This document shows, piece by piece, positions 63,240 through 64,000 of a DNA stretch of 64,000 bases. Source of the stretch: Frankia casuarinae (lineage in GTDB: Bacteria; Actinomycetota; Actinomycetes; Frankiales; Frankiaceae); NCBI RefSeq assembly GCF_000013345.1, contig NC_007777.1, forward strand, positions 3,596,001-3,660,000, in the 5' to 3' direction. The stretch's first letter is position 1. The number at the start of each line of letters is the position of its first letter. The translations under genes were made by a program, and so were the position numbers. Under the pieces are notes generated by a model. The model was not told where the DNA came from, did not search any database, and saw nothing but the letters and a program-made list of their open reading frames with translations.

Positions 63240-64000
63240 TCAGACCGCCCGGTCGATCCGGTCTTTGGTGGCACGTGGGTTCGCCGGCGCCGTGACCGGC
63301 AGCCCGAGCTGATCCGGAGACCGAGCCGGCGTCGCCGCCCCAGGGGAACCCGGCGCTGTGCCGGTGGACGCCGGGGAGACCGATGCCGTGCCAGTAGACG
63401 CCGCGGCCGCCCCGGCAGCCGCCTGTGCCCGGGCGGCCGCGAGCTCCTCCTTGGCCCGCTTCGCGTACAGGTCCACGTACTCCTGGCCGGACAGGGCCAT
63501 CAGCTCGTACATGATCTCGTCGGTGACCGAGCGCAGGACGAAACGATCATCTGCCATGGCCGCGTAGCGGCTGAAGTCGAGCGGGCGGCCGATGCGGATG
63601 CCGACCCGACGGATCTTCGGCACCAGCTGGCCCGGCGGCTGAACCTCGAAAGTCCCGATCATCGCCACGGGGATGACCGGGACCCCGGCCTCCAGCGCCA
63701 AGCGCGCGACACCGACCTTGCCGCGGTAGAGCCGGCCGTCCGGGGATCGGGTGCCCTCCGGATAGATCCCGAGCAGGCGGCCCTGGCGGAGCACCCGGAC
63801 CCCCGAGCGCAACGCGCCCTCGCTCGCCTTGCCGCCGCTGCGATCGATCGGGATCTGGCCGACGCCGCTGAAGAACACCCGCTTGAACCACCCCTTGACG
63901 CCCGCCTCGGTGAAGTAGTCGCTCTTCGCCAGGTAGGTGACACGGCGGGGGACGACCAGCGACAGGAAGAGGTGGTCCAGGAAGGAGAGATGGTTGCCGG
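63240..64000 (-). CDS. plsC: 1-acyl-sn-glycerol-3-phosphate acyltransferase (5' end outside window)
   Basis: The last 252 residues of a PlsC-type acyltransferase, making phosphatidate from lysophosphatidate and acyl-CoA/ACP. The frame continues past the right edge. Block I is NHLSFLDH (HxxxxD) at the edge, followed by VPRRVTYLAKSDYFTEAGVK, IPIDRSGGKASEGALRSGVR, block III YPEGTRSPDGRLYRGKVGVA and the block IV VPVIPVAMIGTFEVQPPG. The 60-residue Ala/Ser/Thr-rich tail (STGTASVSPASTGTAPGSP) is unusual. M. tuberculosis Rv2182c, its homologue, is in the same gene neighbourhood. Confidence 0.93.
   Translation of the reverse strand, partial: GNHLSFLDHLFLSLVVPRRVTYLAKSDYFTEAGVKGWFKRVFFSGVGQIPIDRSGGKASEGALRSGVRVLRQGRLLGIYPEGTRSPDGRLYRGKVGVARLALEAGVPVIPVAMIGTFEVQPPGQLVPKIRRVGIRIGRPLDFSRYAAMADDRFVLRSVTDEIMYELMALSGQEYVDLYAKRAKEELAAARAQAAAGAAAASTGTASVSPASTGTAPGSPGAATPARSPDQLGLPVTAPANPRATKDRIDRAV

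Overview
The window is about 72% G+C with strongly GC-biased third codon positions. It carries actinobacterial gene families throughout (DUF3052, DUF397, DUF5999, DUF5667, a PASTA kinase, AhpE, homodimeric AceE, class II DAHP synthase). The gene content and the many G+C-rich tandem repeats suit a filamentous actinomycete, most likely Frankia. That genus call is inference, because there is no rRNA in the window. Two stretches keep gene neighbourhoods known from Mycobacterium tuberculosis: ahpE-DUF3052-aceE (Rv2238c-Rv2241) at 23.5-29.5 kb, and Rv2175c-pknL-aroG-exoribonuclease-acyltransferase (Rv2175c-Rv2182c) at 43-64 kb.

0-15.8 kb holds mixed chromosomal genes: the end of a two-component response regulator with its histidine kinase, an O-methyltransferase, an Rrf2 regulator convergent with a 7Fe ferredoxin, a VIT-type metal transporter, an RpiR/SIS regulator, an anchored beta-propeller protein, a large LuxR-type ATPase regulator, a Dabb protein behind an MFS remnant, a divergent alpha/beta hydrolase/MarR pair with a clear operator, and an acyl-CoA dehydrogenase.

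15.9-23.3 kb is a decayed integrated element abutting the 3' end of tRNA-Val(TAC). It has a replication-type HTH protein without a visible start codon, a radical SAM - phosphotransferase - methyltransferase cassette, DUF397, an XRE regulator, a GNAT acetyltransferase and a truncated tyrosine integrase. The radical SAM gene has two frameshifts, and the methyltransferase and integrase are truncated. Iterons and inverted repeats sit beside the integrase.

23.3-43 kb returns to core genome: tRNA, ahpE, DUF4234, DUF3052, YjbQ, aceE, a 1.15 kb repeat-rich gap, a PAP2-lipid kinase fusion, DUF5999, two membrane-associated polymer/glycosylation proteins, a CoA-binding protein, an orphan RelE-type toxin, TerD, an MBL hydrolase, a secreted repeat protein, and a compact thiS-thiE-crtYc-crtYd run.

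43-53.4 kb holds an Rv2175c-type DNA-binding protein, an oxidoreductase with an extra N-terminal domain, a TPP riboswitch driving thiG-thiH-FAD reductase on the minus strand, and divergently pknL followed by a DUF5667 membrane protein. 53.4-58.3 kb is an insertion-sequence island (IS5 fragment, intact IS4-type transposase, frameshifted IS1634-type transposase) around a truncated XRE gene and a class IV aminotransferase. 58.4-64 kb holds aroG, a phosphofructokinase with the residues of the pyrophosphate-dependent type, an exoribonuclease, a secreted glycosidase-like protein and a partial PlsC acyltransferase, all on the minus strand.
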